Origin: Mycobacterium paraense
GTDB taxonomy: Bacteria > Actinomycetota > Actinomycetes > Mycobacteriales > Mycobacteriaceae
Reading direction: 5' to 3'
Length of the DNA: 64,000 nt
Assembly: GCF_002101815.1 (NCBI RefSeq)
Contig: NZ_LQPM01000024.1
Coordinates: forward strand, 124,001-188,000
Both the position numbers and the translations under genes were made by a program. Under the pieces are notes generated by a model, which saw nothing but the letters and a program-made list of their open reading frames with translations, did no database searches and was not told the origin of the DNA. The number at the start of each line of letters is the position of its first letter. Positions within the stretch are counted from its first letter, which is position 1. Positions 41,595 through 50,792 of this stretch are shown in pieces.

Positions 41595-42187
41595 AGAAAG
41601 AACACGTCGACATCGACGCTTTACGAACCGAGATCGAGGCCGCCGAGCGTCGCGTGGCACGCGAAATAGACCCCGGCCCACGGGCTTTGGTGGTCGCGAT
41701 CCTGGTCTTCGTGCTGCTGGGCTCGTTCGCCCTGCCGCACACCGGCGGCGTGCGGGGATGGGACGTGCTGTTTTCCAGCCACGGCGCCGGCGCCGCCGCG
41801 GTGGCCCTGCCGTCGCAGGCGTTCGCGTGGCTGGCGCTGGTGTTCGGCGTGGGCTGCTCGATGCTGGCGCTGATGACGCGGCGCTGGGCGCTGGCCTGGG
41901 TCGCGCTGGCCGGTTCGGCGATCGCCTCCGGCGCCGGGCTGCTGGCGGTGTGGTCGCGCCAGACCGTGGCCGCCGGGCACCCCGGGCCCGGCGTGGGGCT
42001 GATCGTCGCGTGGATCACCGTGATGGTGTTGACGTTTCACTGGGCCCGCGTGGTGTGGGCCCGCACCGCCGTACACCTGGCGGCCGAGGAGCAGCGGCGC
42101 CGCATCGCCGCGCAGCAGCAGTCGATGACGCTGCTGGACAGCCTGGGGGAGCCGGAGGACCCGTCGGCGCCGAAGCCCGAAGCCTAG
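41591..42187 (+). CDS. Four-TM membrane protein (Rv2732c-like)
   Basis: 198 aa from ATG 41591 overlapping the miaB stop (ATGA). Amphipathic N-terminal helix ([21 protein letters not shown]), then four membrane helices, then a short charged tail ([12 protein letters not shown]). Function unknown; conserved after miaB in mycobacteria. Its stop codon is the first three bases of a 78-bp tandem repeat. Confidence 0.82.
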   Translation: MKKEHVDIDALRTEIEAAERRVAREIDPGPRALVVAILVFVLLGSFALPHTGGVRGWDVLFSSHGAGAAAVALPSQAFAWLALVFGVGCSMLALMTRRWALAWVALAGSAIASGAGLLAVWSRQTVAAGHPGPGVGLIVAWITVMVLTFHWARVVWARTAVHLAAEEQRRRIAAQQQSMTLLDSLGEPEDPSAPKPEA

Positions 42188-42340
42188 GCCGTCGGGGGCG
42201 ACCCGTCCCCCAGCTCCGCGGGGGTACCCCCATGCCCGGCTACGCCGCCCTCGCGATCGCCATAGGCCGTTGGTGGCGACCCGTCCCCCAGCTCCGCGGG
42301 GGTACCCCCACGCCCGGCTACGCCGCCCTCGCGATCGCCA
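42185..42340. repeat. Two 78-bp tandem repeat copies
   Basis: Copy 1 is 42185-42262 and copy 2 is 42263-42340; they differ at 3 of 78 positions. Each contains the palindromic core CCCCCAGCTCCGCGGGGG and the right-hand motif CGCCCTCGCGATCGCC. The copies fill the whole gap between the convergent stops of the Rv2732c-like and DUF349 genes, so they probably also act as transcription barrier. Confidence 0.85.
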
Positions 42341-43678
42341 CTAGGACCGGCGGGTCAGCGCCTCGGCGGCCGCTTCGGCCCACTGCCGCCACTGCTCGGC
42401 GTTGGCCCTGGCCTCGTCGGCCTCCTTGGTACGCCCGGCGGCGGCCGCCTTCTGCGCCTGCTGCTCGTACTGCTCGGCGCGGGTCCGGAACTGCTCGGCC
42501 CGGGCCTGCGCCTGCGGGTCCGACCAGTCCGCTTCGCCGGCGTCGCGCACCCGCTTCTCGACCGCGCGCAGCCGCCGCTCGAGCTCGGCGGACCGTTCCC
42601 GCGGCACCTTTCCGATCGCGTCCCACTTGTCGGCGATCGAGCGCAGCGCCGCCCGAGCCGCGTCGAGGTTGCCGGTGTCGATCTTCTCCGCCTCGGCCAG
42701 CAGCGCCTCCTTGGCGGTGGCGTTGGCAGCGAACTCGGCGTCCTTCTCCGCCGCGGCGGCGTTGCGGGCGGTGAAGAAACAGTCCTGGGCCGCCTTGAAC
42801 CGGCGCCACAGCGCGTCGTCGATCTCGCGGGTCGCCCGTCCGGCCGCCTTCCACTCCGTGAGCAGCTTGCGGAACTCGGCGCTGGTGGCCGTCCAGTCCG
42901 TCGAGTCGGACAATTCCTCGGCGCGCTCGCAGAGCCGCTCCTTCGACTGCTTGACCCCCGAGCGCTCGCGGTCCAGGTCGGCGAAATGGGATCCGCGCCG
43001 CCGGTTGAAGGCGTCCCGGGCGGCCGAATAGCGCTTCCACAACGCGTCGTCGACTTTGCGGTCCAGGCCGCTGATCGTCTTCCACTCGTCGAGGATCGCC
43101 CGCAGCCGGTCACCGGCGGCCTTCCACTGGGTGGAGTTGGCGCCCAGGTCCTCGGCCTCGGCGGCCAGCGCCTCCTTGCGGGCGGTCTGGGCGGCCCGGT
43201 GCTCCTCGCGTTTCGAGCGACCCTCGGCGATGGCCGCCTCGGCGCGTTCCAGGAGGCTGGTCAACCGGGCCGACAGCGCGTCGACGTCGCCCAGCACGGT
43301 CGCGGTCGGCAACGTTTCGGCCAGCGCGGATGCATTGGCGCGGATCTTGCGCGCGTCCCCGGTGCCGGAGGCCAGCCGTTCCTCCATGAGGGTGACCTCG
43401 GTGCTCAGATCGTCGAATCGGCGGCCGAAGTGGGCGAAGGCGGCCTCGCGATCGCCGGCTTGCCAGGAGCCGACGATGCGCTCGCCGGCCGAGCTGATCA
43501 GCCAGACCGTGCCGTCGTCGTCGACGCGTCCGAACCGGTGCGGGTCGCTGGTCGGGTGCGTGGCCAACGGGTAGGGGGTGGGTCGTGGGCCCGGGCTCGC
43601 CGGGCGGGGGCCGGGACGCGGCCCCGGTCGCGGCACCGGCTTCGGAGAAGCGGTGCTGCCTGGCTCGTCGGCCGTCAT
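42341..43678 (-). CDS. DUF349 helical protein (Rv2731-like)
   Basis: 445 aa from ATG 43678 with GAGAGG upstream; Rv2731 is 450. A Pro/Arg-rich start and a beta-rich stretch ([27 protein letters not shown]) are followed by four DUF349 helical repeats, recognisable by repeated W-K-x-(A/T)-(G/I) and DDALW-K/R-R-(Y/F)-x-A-A units. The family is linked to RNA/ribosome-associated roles in other bacteria, but no function is established in mycobacteria. Convergent with the four-TM gene. Confidence 0.85.
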   Translation of the reverse strand: MTADEPGSTASPKPVPRPGPRPGPRPASPGPRPTPYPLATHPTSDPHRFGRVDDDGTVWLISSAGERIVGSWQAGDREAAFAHFGRRFDDLSTEVTLMEERLASGTGDARKIRANASALAETLPTATVLGDVDALSARLTSLLERAEAAIAEGRSKREEHRAAQTARKEALAAEAEDLGANSTQWKAAGDRLRAILDEWKTISGLDRKVDDALWKRYSAARDAFNRRRGSHFADLDRERSGVKQSKERLCERAEELSDSTDWTATSAEFRKLLTEWKAAGRATREIDDALWRRFKAAQDCFFTARNAAAAEKDAEFAANATAKEALLAEAEKIDTGNLDAARAALRSIADKWDAIGKVPRERSAELERRLRAVEKRVRDAGEADWSDPQAQARAEQFRTRAEQYEQQAQKAAAAGRTKEADEARANAEQWRQWAEAAAEALTRRS

Positions 43679-44077
43679 CCTCTCGTCACCACCTTCCAAA
43701 CCTCTCGCGCGGTGATGTCCCGCGCACCTGCCGCGCGTGGCGGCTCCCGTTCGCACTTCGACTGGTTCCCACAGTATTCAAGCAGGTTGGCGGGCGTCGC
43801 GCCCCTACCCGTTGGCCGCGCCCGGCGTCGCCGGGGCGGATAACAGTTCTATTCCGTCGTCGCTTCGGCCATAGGGCGCCGCGGCGCCGCCCGGTACCGT
43901 TGCGGAAGTCGAGTGGTGTTTGAGGTGGGATGAGCGAGGCGCGATGGATGCTGCGTATCCGGTCCCGGCGCTCGCGCCCGTACGGCACTACAGTGGTCGC
44001 TGAATTCTGATCGAACAGCGCGTGTACACGCAGCGTCGAAGGGAATGCTGCTCGGAAACGCCGGAGAGGGGGCTCGC
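43679..44077. other. Divergent promoter region
   Basis: 399 bases between the starts of the DUF349 and transporter genes. Small ORFs here lack ribosome-binding sites or homology cues. A TACAGT near 43990 is a candidate -10 for the rightward transporter gene. I see no repeat or RNA structure. Confidence 0.4.
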
Positions 44078-45046
44078 ATGACGAAAGTGGATGTCGCAGC
44101 GCTGATTGCGTTGTGTGCGGCGCTGGCTTCCGCGGTCGGCGACGTGATCCGGCAGCGCTCGGCCCAGGAGATCACCGACAAGGAGGTCGGGCACCTGGAG
44201 CTGTTCCGGATGTCGTTGCGCGACAAGCGGTGGTGGCTGGGCGGGCTCGCGGCGATCGTCAACTACAGCTTGCAGGCCGCCGCCCTGGCCTGGGGCTCGG
44301 TGGTGTTGGTGACGGCGCTGCAGGTGACCGCGCTGCTGTTCGCGCTGCCGATCTACGCGCGGCTGACCAACTACCGGGTGACCCGCTGGGAGTGGGTGTG
44401 GGCGCTGGTGCTGGCCGCGGCGCTGGCGGTGGTGATCATCGTCGGCGACCCGCGCTCCGGTCACGAGCGGGCCCCGCTGTCGACGTGGCTGATCGTGGCC
44501 GCGGTGATGGGCCCCACGCTGGTGCTGTGTGTGGTGGGAGCCCGGATCTGGAAGGGCCGTCCCGTCGCGGCGATCCTGTTGGCGGTGGTGGCGGGTTCCT
44601 CGCTGGCGCTGTTCGCGGTGCTGACCAAGGGCGTCGTCGAGGTGGCCGAAAGCGGCGCCGGTGCGGTGCTGCGCATGCCGGAATTCGTTCCCTGGCTGCT
44701 GGTGGCGCTGTGCGGCATGGTTTTCCAGCAGTCCGCCTTCCGCGCCGGCGCGCTCACCGCGTCGCTGCCCACCATGACCGTGGCCAAGCCCGTGGTGGCG
44801 GGCGTTCTCGGCGTCACCGTCCTCAGCGAGACGCTGCGGGCCACCGGACCCGCCGCGCTTGCGCTGGTGTCGTCGGTGGCCTTGGTCATCATCGCGACGG
44901 TTGCGCTGGCCCGGGGCGAGGCCGCCTCGATGGCGGCCGGGACCGGGCGGGACCTGAGAAACGAACCGCTGCCCGGCGACCCGCCGCCGCAGGAATCCAT
45001 CCCGGTTTCCCAGGCGGCCCCGGACGCAACCAAGACGATTACCTAG
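44078..45046 (+). CDS. DMT/EamA-like multispan membrane protein (Rv2729c-like)
   Basis: 322 aa from ATG 44078 with GGAGAGGGGG upstream. About nine to ten hydrophobic helices occur in two similar halves (helices with [17 protein letters not shown] and [20 protein letters not shown]), a drug/metabolite transporter architecture. The hydrophilic C-tail is unusual. Substrate unknown. It is the positional match of Rv2729c. Confidence 0.8.
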   Translation: MTKVDVAALIALCAALASAVGDVIRQRSAQEITDKEVGHLELFRMSLRDKRWWLGGLAAIVNYSLQAAALAWGSVVLVTALQVTALLFALPIYARLTNYRVTRWEWVWALVLAAALAVVIIVGDPRSGHERAPLSTWLIVAAVMGPTLVLCVVGARIWKGRPVAAILLAVVAGSSLALFAVLTKGVVEVAESGAGAVLRMPEFVPWLLVALCGMVFQQSAFRAGALTASLPTMTVAKPVVAGVLGVTVLSETLRATGPAALALVSSVALVIIATVALARGEAASMAAGTGRDLRNEPLPGDPPPQESIPVSQAAPDATKTIT

Positions 45047-45075
45047 TCCGGTCCGCGTCCCGTTAGTTTTGTGGC

Positions 45076-45759
45076 GTGCTGGGCGCCATCGCCATCGTTC
45101 CCTCCGCGCCGGTGCTCGTTCCCGAGCTCGCCGGGGCGGCCGCCGCCGAGGTTGCCGACCTCACCTCGGCGGTGCTGTCGGCGGCGGCCCTGCTGCCGTC
45201 GCGCTGGGTCGCCGTCGGAACGGGCCCTGCCGACGACGTACTCGAGCCGGAGGCCGGCGGCACCTTCGCCGGCTTCGGGGTGGACGTTCGCGTCGGGCTG
45301 TCCCCGCGGTCCGGCGCCCCCGGCGACCTTCCCGTGTGCGCGCTGCTCGCCGGGTGGGTGCGGGGGCAGGCCCGCTCCGACGCGGCCGTGCAGGTCCGCG
45401 TCTACCGCGGCGACCAAGACACCGAAACCGCGCTGGCCCACGGCAGGCGCTTGCGCGCCGAGCTGGACCGCGTCCCGGACCCGATCGGGGTGCTCGTCGT
45501 GGCCGACGGCGCGAACACCCTGACGCCGTCGGCGCCCGGCGGTCACCATCCGGGCGACGCCGACGCGCAAGCGACCTTGGACGACGCGCTGGCCAACGGC
45601 GACGTCGCCGCCCTGGCCGGGCTGCCGCGGCAGATCCTGGGCCGGGTCGCGTTCCAGGTGCTCGCCGGCCTGGCCGGGCCGGGGCCGCGGTCGGCCAAGG
45701 AGCTTTACCGGGGAGCGCCCTTCGGCGTGGGCTACTTCGCCGGCGCCTGGCAACCATGA
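45076..45759 (+). CDS. LigB-like extradiol dioxygenase-fold protein (Rv2728c-like)
   Basis: 227 aa from GTG. Alternating strands and Gly/Ala-rich loops resemble the class III extradiol dioxygenase / MEMO fold ([36 protein letters not shown]). The metal His pattern is incomplete, so enzyme activity is doubtful. The stop overlaps miaA (ATGA), and orthologs are kept next to miaA in mycobacteria. Confidence 0.75.
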   Translation: MLGAIAIVPSAPVLVPELAGAAAAEVADLTSAVLSAAALLPSRWVAVGTGPADDVLEPEAGGTFAGFGVDVRVGLSPRSGAPGDLPVCALLAGWVRGQARSDAAVQVRVYRGDQDTETALAHGRRLRAELDRVPDPIGVLVVADGANTLTPSAPGGHHPGDADAQATLDDALANGDVAALAGLPRQILGRVAFQVLAGLAGPGPRSAKELYRGAPFGVGYFAGAWQP

Positions 45760-46682
45760 GACCGATCGCGATCATCGGGCCCACCGGCACCGGCAAGTCA
45801 CAGCTGGCGCTCGACGTCGCCGAACGGATCGGCGGGGAGATCGTGAACGCCGACGCCATGCAGCTGTATCGCGGCATGGACATCGGCACCGCCAAGCTGC
45901 CGGTCGAGGCGCGCCGCGGCATCCCCCATCACCAGCTCGACGTCCTCGACGTCACCGAGACGGCCACCGTCGCCCGCTATCAGCAGGCCGCCGCGGCGGA
46001 CGTCGAGGCGATCGCGGCCCGCGGCGCGGTCCCGATGATCGTGGGCGGCTCGATGCTCTACATCCAGTCCCTGCTCGACGATTGGTCGTTCCCCGCGACC
46101 GACCCCGCCGTGCGGGCGCGCTGGGAGCGGCGGCTCGCCGAGGTCGGGGTCGGCCGGCTGCACGCGGAGCTGGCCCGCCGCGACCCGGCGGCGGCCGCTT
46201 CGATCCTGCCGACCGACGGCAGGCGCACCGTGCGCGCCCTGGAGGTCGTCGAGCTCACCGGGCAGCCGTTCGCCGCCTCCGCGCCGCGCATCGGCGCCCC
46301 GCGCTGGGACACCGTCATCATCGGATTGGACTGCGACACAACCGTTCTCGACGAGCGATTGGCCCGGCGCACCGACGCGATGTTCGATGAGGGCCTGGTC
46401 GAGGAGGTGCGCGGGCTGCTGGCCGACGGTCTGCGCGACGGGGTCACCGCCTCGCGCGCCCTGGGCTACGCGCAGGTGCTGGCCGCGCTCGACGCGGGCG
46501 GTGAAACCGGCCCTAGCGCGGATCAGCTGCGCGACGCGCGGGAGCAGACCTACGTGGGCACCCGGCGCTACGTGCGGCGGCAGCGGTCGTGGTTCCGGCG
46601 CGACCACCGGGTGACCTGGCTCGACGCCGCCGATGGCCCCACGCTCGTCGAGGACGCTTTGCGAGCGTGGCAAGTACCCTGA
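45756..46682 (+). CDS. miaA: tRNA dimethylallyltransferase
   Basis: 308 aa from ATG 45756 overlapping the upstream stop. P-loop GPTGTGKS near residue 8, DMAPP/tRNA motif [17 protein letters not shown], and [13 protein letters not shown]. It transfers dimethylallyl to A37 of tRNAs, the step before MiaB. It is followed by a mini-repeat and dapF. Confidence 0.96.
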   Translation: MRPIAIIGPTGTGKSQLALDVAERIGGEIVNADAMQLYRGMDIGTAKLPVEARRGIPHHQLDVLDVTETATVARYQQAAAADVEAIAARGAVPMIVGGSMLYIQSLLDDWSFPATDPAVRARWERRLAEVGVGRLHAELARRDPAAAASILPTDGRRTVRALEVVELTGQPFAASAPRIGAPRWDTVIIGLDCDTTVLDERLARRTDAMFDEGLVEEVRGLLADGLRDGVTASRALGYAQVLAALDAGGETGPSADQLRDAREQTYVGTRRYVRRQRSWFRRDHRVTWLDAADGPTLVEDALRAWQVP

Positions 46683-46722
46683 ACTGGTGATCCGCGCCGA
46701 CGACGATGATGCCCGTGGATCG

Positions 46723-46751
46723 GTGGGGGTACCGCCCGCTTGCGGGGGAGA
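46723..46751. repeat. GC-rich palindromic mini-element before dapF
   Basis: GTGGGGGTACC is followed by hairpin CCCGC-TT-GCGGG (46735-46746) and GGGGGAGAG. The first and last parts resemble the core of the 78-bp repeats. Its GGGGGAG end lies 9 bases from the dapF start and may serve as ribosome-binding site. Confidence 0.55.
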
Positions 46752-46760
46752 GTGGCGCAC

Positions 46761-47633
46761 ATGATCTTCGCCAAGGGCCACGGCACGCAGAACGACTTCG
46801 TGCTGCTGCCCGACCTCGACGCCGGGCTGGCGCTGACCGCCGCCCGGGTGGCCGCGCTGTGCGACCGGCGCCGGGGCCTGGGCGCCGACGGAGTGCTGCG
46901 GATCACCACCGCCGGCGCCGCGGTGCGGGCGGGCGTGCTCGAGCGCCTGCCCGACGGCGTCGGCGCGGGCGACTGGTACATGGACTACCGCAACGCCGAC
47001 GGGTCCATCGCGCAGATGTGCGGCAACGGCGTGCGGGTCTTCGCGCACTACCTGCGGGCCGCCGGCCTGGAATCGCGCGACGAGTTCGTCGTCGGGTCGC
47101 TGGCCGGCCCGCGGCCGGTCACCCTGCACCACGCCGGCGCGACCAACGCCGACGTCACCGTCGACATGGGCAAGGCCAACCGGGTCGGCACGGGGGAGGC
47201 CACGGTCGGCGGCAGGCGGTTCACCGGCCTGGCGGTCGACGTCGGCAACCCGCACCTGGCCTGCGTCGACCCGCAACTGGACGCCGAGGGGCTGGCGGCG
47301 CTGGACGTCGGCGCGCCCGTGGCGTTCGACCGCGGCCAGTTCCCGGACGGCGTCAACGTCGAGGTGCTCACCGCGCCGGCGGGGGGACTGGTCCGGATGC
47401 GGGTCCACGAACGCGGCGTCGGTGAGACCCGCTCGTGCGGCACCGGAACGGTCGCGGCCGCCGTCGCCGCGCTGGCCGACGCCGGGGCCGATACCGGGAC
47501 CCTCACCGTGCGGGTGCCCGGCGGCGACGTCGTGGTGACCGTCACCGACGCCACGAGCTACTTGCGCGGACCGTCGGTGCTGGTGGCCCGCGGCGAGATC
47601 AGCGAGGAATGGTGGCACGCCCAGGAGCGTTAA
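46761..47633 (+). CDS. dapF: Diaminopimelate epimerase
   Basis: 290 aa from ATG 46761. PLP-independent epimerase converting LL- to meso-diaminopimelate for peptidoglycan and lysine. The two catalytic thiols are C87 (MCGNGVRVF) and C226 ([10 protein letters not shown]). N-terminal GHGTQNDFV is also diagnostic. The RBS seems to be provided by the mini-repeat. A hairpin starts inside the stop codon. Confidence 0.96.
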   Translation: MIFAKGHGTQNDFVLLPDLDAGLALTAARVAALCDRRRGLGADGVLRITTAGAAVRAGVLERLPDGVGAGDWYMDYRNADGSIAQMCGNGVRVFAHYLRAAGLESRDEFVVGSLAGPRPVTLHHAGATNADVTVDMGKANRVGTGEATVGGRRFTGLAVDVGNPHLACVDPQLDAEGLAALDVGAPVAFDRGQFPDGVNVEVLTAPAGGLVRMRVHERGVGETRSCGTGTVAAAVAALADAGADTGTLTVRVPGGDVVVTVTDATSYLRGPSVLVARGEISEEWWHAQER

Positions 47634-47655
47634 ATCAGGTGCGCTGCACCGATTT
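47632..47655. terminator. Hairpin after dapF
   Basis: AAATC-GGTGC pairs with GCACC-GATTT (one bulged A, loop of three). It begins within the dapF stop codon and ends 24 bases before hflX, so it may end dapF transcription or attenuate read-through. Confidence 0.5.
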
Positions 47656-47679
47656 AGCGTGCACTATTGCTAATTGCCT

Positions 47680-49116
47680 ATGACACATCCCGAATCTCCC
47701 TTTTACGATCAGCCGGATCTCGAGCCCAGTGCGGGCGAACTCGCCCTCGAAGACCGGTCGGCGCTGCGCCGGGTCGCCGGGCTGTCCACCGAACTCGCCG
47801 ACGTCTCCGAGGTCGAGTACCGCCAGCTGCGCCTGGAGCGCGTGGTGCTGGTGGGCGTGTGGACCGAGGGCAGCGCCGCCGACAATCAGGCCAGCATGGC
47901 CGAGCTCGCGGCCCTCGCCGAGACCGCCGGCTCGCAGGTGCTCGAAGGCCTGATCCAGCGCCGCGACCGGCCCGACCCGTCCACCTACATCGGCTCCGGC
48001 AAGGCCGCCGAACTGCGCGAGGTGGTCCTGGCCACCGGCGCCGACACCGTCATCTGCGACGGCGAGCTGTCGCCGGCCCAGCTGACCGCGCTGGAAAAGG
48101 CCGTCAAGGTCAAGGTCATCGACCGCACCGCGCTGATCCTGGACATCTTCGCCCAGCACGCCACCAGCCGGGAGGGCAAGGCGCAGGTGTCGCTGGCCCA
48201 GATGGAGTACATGCTGCCCCGGCTGCGCGGCTGGGGTGAGTCGATGTCGAGGCAGGCGGGCGGCCGCGCCGGCGGCAGCGGCGGCGGCGTGGGGCTGCGC
48301 GGTCCCGGTGAGACCAAGATCGAGACCGACCGGCGCCGCATCCGGGAACGGATGTCCAAGCTGCGCCGCGAGATCAAGGACATGAAGCAGGCCCGCGACA
48401 CCCAGCGCAGCCGCCGGCTGCACAGCGACGTCCCGTCGATCGCCATCGTCGGTTACACCAACGCGGGCAAATCCAGCCTGCTCAACGCGCTGACCGGGGC
48501 CGGGGTGCTGGTGCAGGACGCGCTGTTCGCCACCTTGGAGCCCACCACCCGGCGCGCCGAACTCACCGACGGCCGTCCGGCCGTCCTCACCGACACGGTC
48601 GGCTTCGTCCGGCACCTGCCGACCCAGCTGGTCGAGGCGTTCCGCTCCACGCTGGAGGAGGTCGTCGACGCCGACCTGCTGGTGCATGTGGTCGACGGCT
48701 CGGACGCCAACCCGATGGCCCAGATCAACGCGGTCCGCCAGGTGGTCACTGAGATCTTTTCGGAGATTGCCTCCCATGACGGCGGCCCGCCGCCCGAGCT
48801 GCTGGTGGTGAACAAGGTCGACTCCGCCAGCGACCTGACGCTGGCCAAGCTTCGCCACGGCCTGCCCGGCGCGGTGTTCGTCTCCGCGCGCACCGGCGAG
48901 GGCATCGACGACCTGCGGCGGCGGATGACCGAGCTCGCGGCGCCCACCGACACCGCCGTCGACGTGGTCATTCCATACGACCGCGGCGACCTGGTCGCCC
49001 GGCTGCACGCCGGTGGGCGCGTCCAGCACGAGGAACACAACGCCGACGGCACCCGGATCAGGGCGCGCGTCCCGGTGGCGCTGGCGGCAAGCCTGCGCGA
49101 GTTCGCCGCCCGCTAG
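47680..49116 (+). CDS. hflX: Ribosome-associated GTPase HflX
   Basis: 478 aa from ATG 47680; a TTG two codons earlier is less likely. N-terminal HflX domain, a helical segment with the Gly-rich GRAGGSGGGVGLRGPGETKIETDRR, then the G domain: G1 GYTNAGKSSLLNAL, G3 DTVGF, G4 NKVD. It binds and splits stalled ribosomes, especially under stress, and in mycobacteria influences growth state. Gene order miaA-dapF-hflX is conserved. Confidence 0.94.
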   Translation: MTHPESPFYDQPDLEPSAGELALEDRSALRRVAGLSTELADVSEVEYRQLRLERVVLVGVWTEGSAADNQASMAELAALAETAGSQVLEGLIQRRDRPDPSTYIGSGKAAELREVVLATGADTVICDGELSPAQLTALEKAVKVKVIDRTALILDIFAQHATSREGKAQVSLAQMEYMLPRLRGWGESMSRQAGGRAGGSGGGVGLRGPGETKIETDRRRIRERMSKLRREIKDMKQARDTQRSRRLHSDVPSIAIVGYTNAGKSSLLNALTGAGVLVQDALFATLEPTTRRAELTDGRPAVLTDTVGFVRHLPTQLVEAFRSTLEEVVDADLLVHVVDGSDANPMAQINAVRQVVTEIFSEIASHDGGPPPELLVVNKVDSASDLTLAKLRHGLPGAVFVSARTGEGIDDLRRRMTELAAPTDTAVDVVIPYDRGDLVARLHAGGRVQHEEHNADGTRIRARVPVALAASLREFAAR

Positions 49117-49140
49117 CCAGCCCGGCCCGGCCCACTGCCG

Positions 49141-49158
49141 ACCAACCGGGTGGTTGGT
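49141..49158. promoter_or_regulatory. Inverted repeat operator upstream of fadE20
   Basis: ACCAACC-GGGT-GGTTGGT, perfect 7-bp arms. It overlaps a TATAT stretch that could be a -10, 50 bases before the fadE20 start. The symmetry suits a TetR-family repressor, but no regulator is known for it here. Confidence 0.6.
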
Positions 49159-49208
49159 ATATCTTGGGCGGCAGAGTCCCATTCGCCGAGGGTCAGCGGA
49201 GGTTGTCC

Positions 49209-50369
49209 ATGAGCAGTGCCATCAAGTACGAGCGCACTCTTTTCGAGCCCGAGCACGAACTGTTCCGCGAGTCCTACCGCGGCTTCCTCGATCGCCACGT
49301 GGCCCCGTACCACGACGAATGGGAGAAGGCCAAGATCGTCGACCGCGGCGTGTGGCTGGAGGCCGGGAAGCAGGGCTTCCTGGGCATGGCGGTGCCCGAG
49401 GAGTACGGCGGCGGCGGCAACCCCGACTTCCGGTACAACACGATCATCACCGAGGAGACCACGCTCGGCCGGTACAGCGGAGTCGGCTTCGGCCTGCACA
49501 ACGACATCGTGGCGCCGTACCTGCTGTCGCTGGCGAACGACGAGCAGAAGCAGCGCTGGCTGCCGAAGTTCTGCACCGGCGAGATCATCACCGCGATCGC
49601 CATGACCGAGCCGGGCACCGGCAGCGACCTGCAGGGCATCAAGACCCGCGCGGTCAAGCAGGGCGACCACTACGTGCTCAACGGCGCAAAGACGTTCATC
49701 ACCAACGGGATCAACTCCGACCTGGTGATCGTGGTCGCCCAGACCGATCCGGACAAAGGCGCGCAGGGCTTCTCGCTGCTGGTGGTCGAGCGCGGCATGG
49801 AGGGATTCGAACGCGGCCGGCACCTCGACAAGATCGGCCTCGACGCGCAGGACACCGCCGAGCTGTCGTTCACCGACGTGCATGTGCCGGTCGAGAACCT
49901 GCTCGGCGAGGAGGGGATGGGGTTCATCTACCTCATGCAGAACCTGCCGCAGGAACGGATCGGGATCGCCATCATGGCCGCCGCCGCGATGGAAGGCGTG
50001 CTGGACCAGACGCTGCAATATGTGAAGGAGCGCAAGGCCTTCGGCAAGCCGATCGGCAGCTTCCAGAACAGCCGCTTCGTCCTCGCCGAGCTGGCCACCG
50101 AGGCGACCGTGGTGCGGATGATGGTCGACGAGTTCGTCCGCCTGCACCTCGACCACAAGCTGACCGCGGAACAGGCCGCCATGGCCAAGTGGTACTCCAC
50201 CGAAAAGCAGGTGCACCTGATCGACCGGTGCCTGCAACTGCACGGCGGCTACGGCTATATGCGCGAATACCCGGTTGCCCGAGCCTATCTCGACGCTCGG
50301 GTGCAGACGATCTACGGCGGCACCACCGAGATCATGAAGGAGATCGTCGGTCGCAGCCTCGGCGTCTAG
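49209..50369 (+). CDS. fadE20: Acyl-CoA dehydrogenase FadE20
   Basis: 386 aa from ATG 49209 with GGAGG upstream; same length as Rv2724c. Complete acyl-CoA dehydrogenase: AMTEPGTGSDLQGIKTRA FAD segment, RKAFGKPIGSFQNSRFVLAELATEA, and C-terminal QLHGGYGYMREYPVARAYLDARVQTIYGGTTEIMKEIVGRSL with the catalytic Glu position filled. It acts in fatty-acid oxidation. An inverted-repeat operator lies in the promoter. Confidence 0.95.
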   Translation: MSSAIKYERTLFEPEHELFRESYRGFLDRHVAPYHDEWEKAKIVDRGVWLEAGKQGFLGMAVPEEYGGGGNPDFRYNTIITEETTLGRYSGVGFGLHNDIVAPYLLSLANDEQKQRWLPKFCTGEIITAIAMTEPGTGSDLQGIKTRAVKQGDHYVLNGAKTFITNGINSDLVIVVAQTDPDKGAQGFSLLVVERGMEGFERGRHLDKIGLDAQDTAELSFTDVHVPVENLLGEEGMGFIYLMQNLPQERIGIAIMAAAAMEGVLDQTLQYVKERKAFGKPIGSFQNSRFVLAELATEATVVRMMVDEFVRLHLDHKLTAEQAAMAKWYSTEKQVHLIDRCLQLHGGYGYMREYPVARAYLDARVQTIYGGTTEIMKEIVGRSLGV

Positions 50370-50792
50370 CAATCATGTTGCGGCGCAACGCAATCGCGGC
50401 TTTCGGCGCGCACAGCACGCCGCACCGCGCGCCCCGTCGGCTAGCTAGCCCGGCAAATAATGAATGGCCTAATCGGCCATTCCGGCGGGTAGTTCGCTGA
50501 CTAGCTAACGGCCTCGCGTACCGTCGGCGCATGTGTTTCTCGTATATCGACTGCGTAGTCACACATCGCCACATCGGCGATCGCGGCGCTGGTGAGCGGG
50601 GTCGATTGCGGTCCGGGCGCGCTCCGGCATCATTTCGACATCGGCGCGGTATCCGTTTCCGTACTATTTCCAATTTGACTTCGCATTGCATGTCGGCCGG
50701 GGCAAAGTTGTGCGAGTCCGGCGATAATGCGGTTCGGCACGGGTTTAGGTGCGGTCATGGCCGGGGATAGGTGCCTATCCATCGGAGGCTTG
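50370..50792. other. Intergenic region with palindromes
   Basis: 423 bases, no supported gene. It holds a 12-bp palindrome GGCTAGCTAGCC (50439-50450), an 8-bp stem with 5-base loop GAATGGCC/GGCCATTC (50462-50482), and a hairpin GGATAGG/CCTATCC (50765-50780) directly before the GGAGG of the next gene. M. tuberculosis has Rv2722-Rv2723 here; they are absent. Confidence 0.5.

Noticed and set aside
43686-43988. 100-codon leftward ORF upstream of the DUF349 gene
   Set aside because: No ribosome-binding site, Arg-rich composition, lies in a divergent promoter gap.
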